64,000 nucleotides of DNA from Amycolatopsis sp. 195334CR (GTDB lineage: Bacteria; Actinomycetota; Actinomycetes; Mycobacteriales; Pseudonocardiaceae), in assembly GCF_017309385.1 (NCBI RefSeq), contig NZ_JAFJMJ010000001.1:2170001-2234000 (forward strand). The letters are read 5' to 3'. Below, piece by piece: positions 63,932 through 64,000 of the stretch (positions are counted from its first letter, which is position 1; the number at the start of each line of letters is the position of its first letter). Both the position numbers and the translations under genes were made by a program. The notes under the pieces were generated by a model. It ran no database searches. It was not told the origin of the DNA and saw only the letters and a list, made by a program, of their open reading frames with translations.

Positions 63932-64000
63932 ATGCCACGGGTTCGTGAGCTCAGCCCCTATGTGGAGCTACACCGCGATCAGTGGCGGGAGCTGCGCAGA
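63932..64000 (+). CDS. coaA: type I pantothenate kinase, N-terminal fragment
   Basis: The first 23 codons of a gene cut by the right edge, beginning MPRVRELSPYVELHRDQWR. The segment SPYVEL-RDQWR is the usual N-terminus of actinobacterial CoaA, which phosphorylates pantothenate in coenzyme A synthesis. GAGGGGAG lies just upstream of ATG 63932. The identification rests on this short sequence. Confidence 0.8.
   Translation, partial: MPRVRELSPYVELHRDQWRELRR

Overview
The window is high-GC DNA from a mycolic-acid-type actinomycete, most likely a member of the Pseudonocardiaceae close to Amycolatopsis. The evidence is GC-rich codon use with many GTG/TTG starts, arabinogalactan genes (UDP-galactopyranose mutase, decaprenyl-phosphate phosphoribosyltransferase, its PAP2 phosphatase), a PPE/EspG-like type VII secretion set, DUF3558 lipoproteins and an LAXTG surface protein. 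As I recall M. tuberculosis gene order, the core genes follow Rv3805c-Rv3838c: ubiA/PAP2/glf, a HAD hydrolase, a PlsC acyltransferase, serS, a septum-formation protein, a small zincin, a phosphoglycerate-mutase-like protein and pheA. Accessory blocks are inserted between them.

Layout. 1-4781 (minus): two tandem GT-C membrane proteins, then ubiA, PAP2 and glf, the decaprenyl-phosphoryl-arabinose and galactofuranose core. 4861-15554: three large paralogous membrane proteins (plus strand) with an F420-type oxidoreductase, a HAD hydrolase, PlsC and another GT-C protein between them. 15555-16045: a gene-free stretch with a 247-bp element bounded by inverted repeats and a hairpin containing a DnaA box. 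16046-25685: a tight eight-gene operon (ATP-grasp, HAD, ACP, SDR, AMP-ligase, LuxE-like, LuxC-like, flippase-like membrane protein) divergent from an aminotransferase and a Gfo/Idh/MocA dehydrogenase. This is the best candidate here for an undescribed biosynthetic system, probably making an acyl- or aldehyde-modified amino sugar for the envelope. 25717-32760: a small membrane-associated protein, a frameshifted Ala/Pro/Lys-rich secreted protein and an 1852-residue repeat surface protein ending in LAKTG. 32846-36851: a four-gene sugar operon (aminotransferase, epimerase, glycosyltransferase, hexapeptide acyltransferase). 36958-39871: a type VII secretion-associated set.

40170-41592: two tandem secreted DUF4360 proteins. 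41679-47099: a SARP-type regulator, SnoaL-like protein, TetR regulator and L-2-hydroxyglutarate oxidase. 47171-49080: two lipoproteins carrying four DUF3558 domains. 49085-51281: serS and a haloalkane-dehalogenase-like hydrolase. 51306-53599: a module resembling E. coli yjfM-yjfC-yjfL. 53697-60093: septum-formation protein, zincin, YkvA-like protein, SDR, PhoD-like phosphatase, DUF2252 protein and a small membrane protein. 60170-63789: DUF4232 lipoprotein, TenA-like protein, histidine phosphatase, pheA and a macro-domain protein. At the right edge coaA begins.

A near-perfect 24-27 bp palindrome with a 7-nt loop occurs three times (8851, 47113, 60111). Each copy lies exactly between two convergent genes, and two of the copies run into the stop codon of the minus-strand gene. 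I saw no tRNA, rRNA, CRISPR array or transposase gene.
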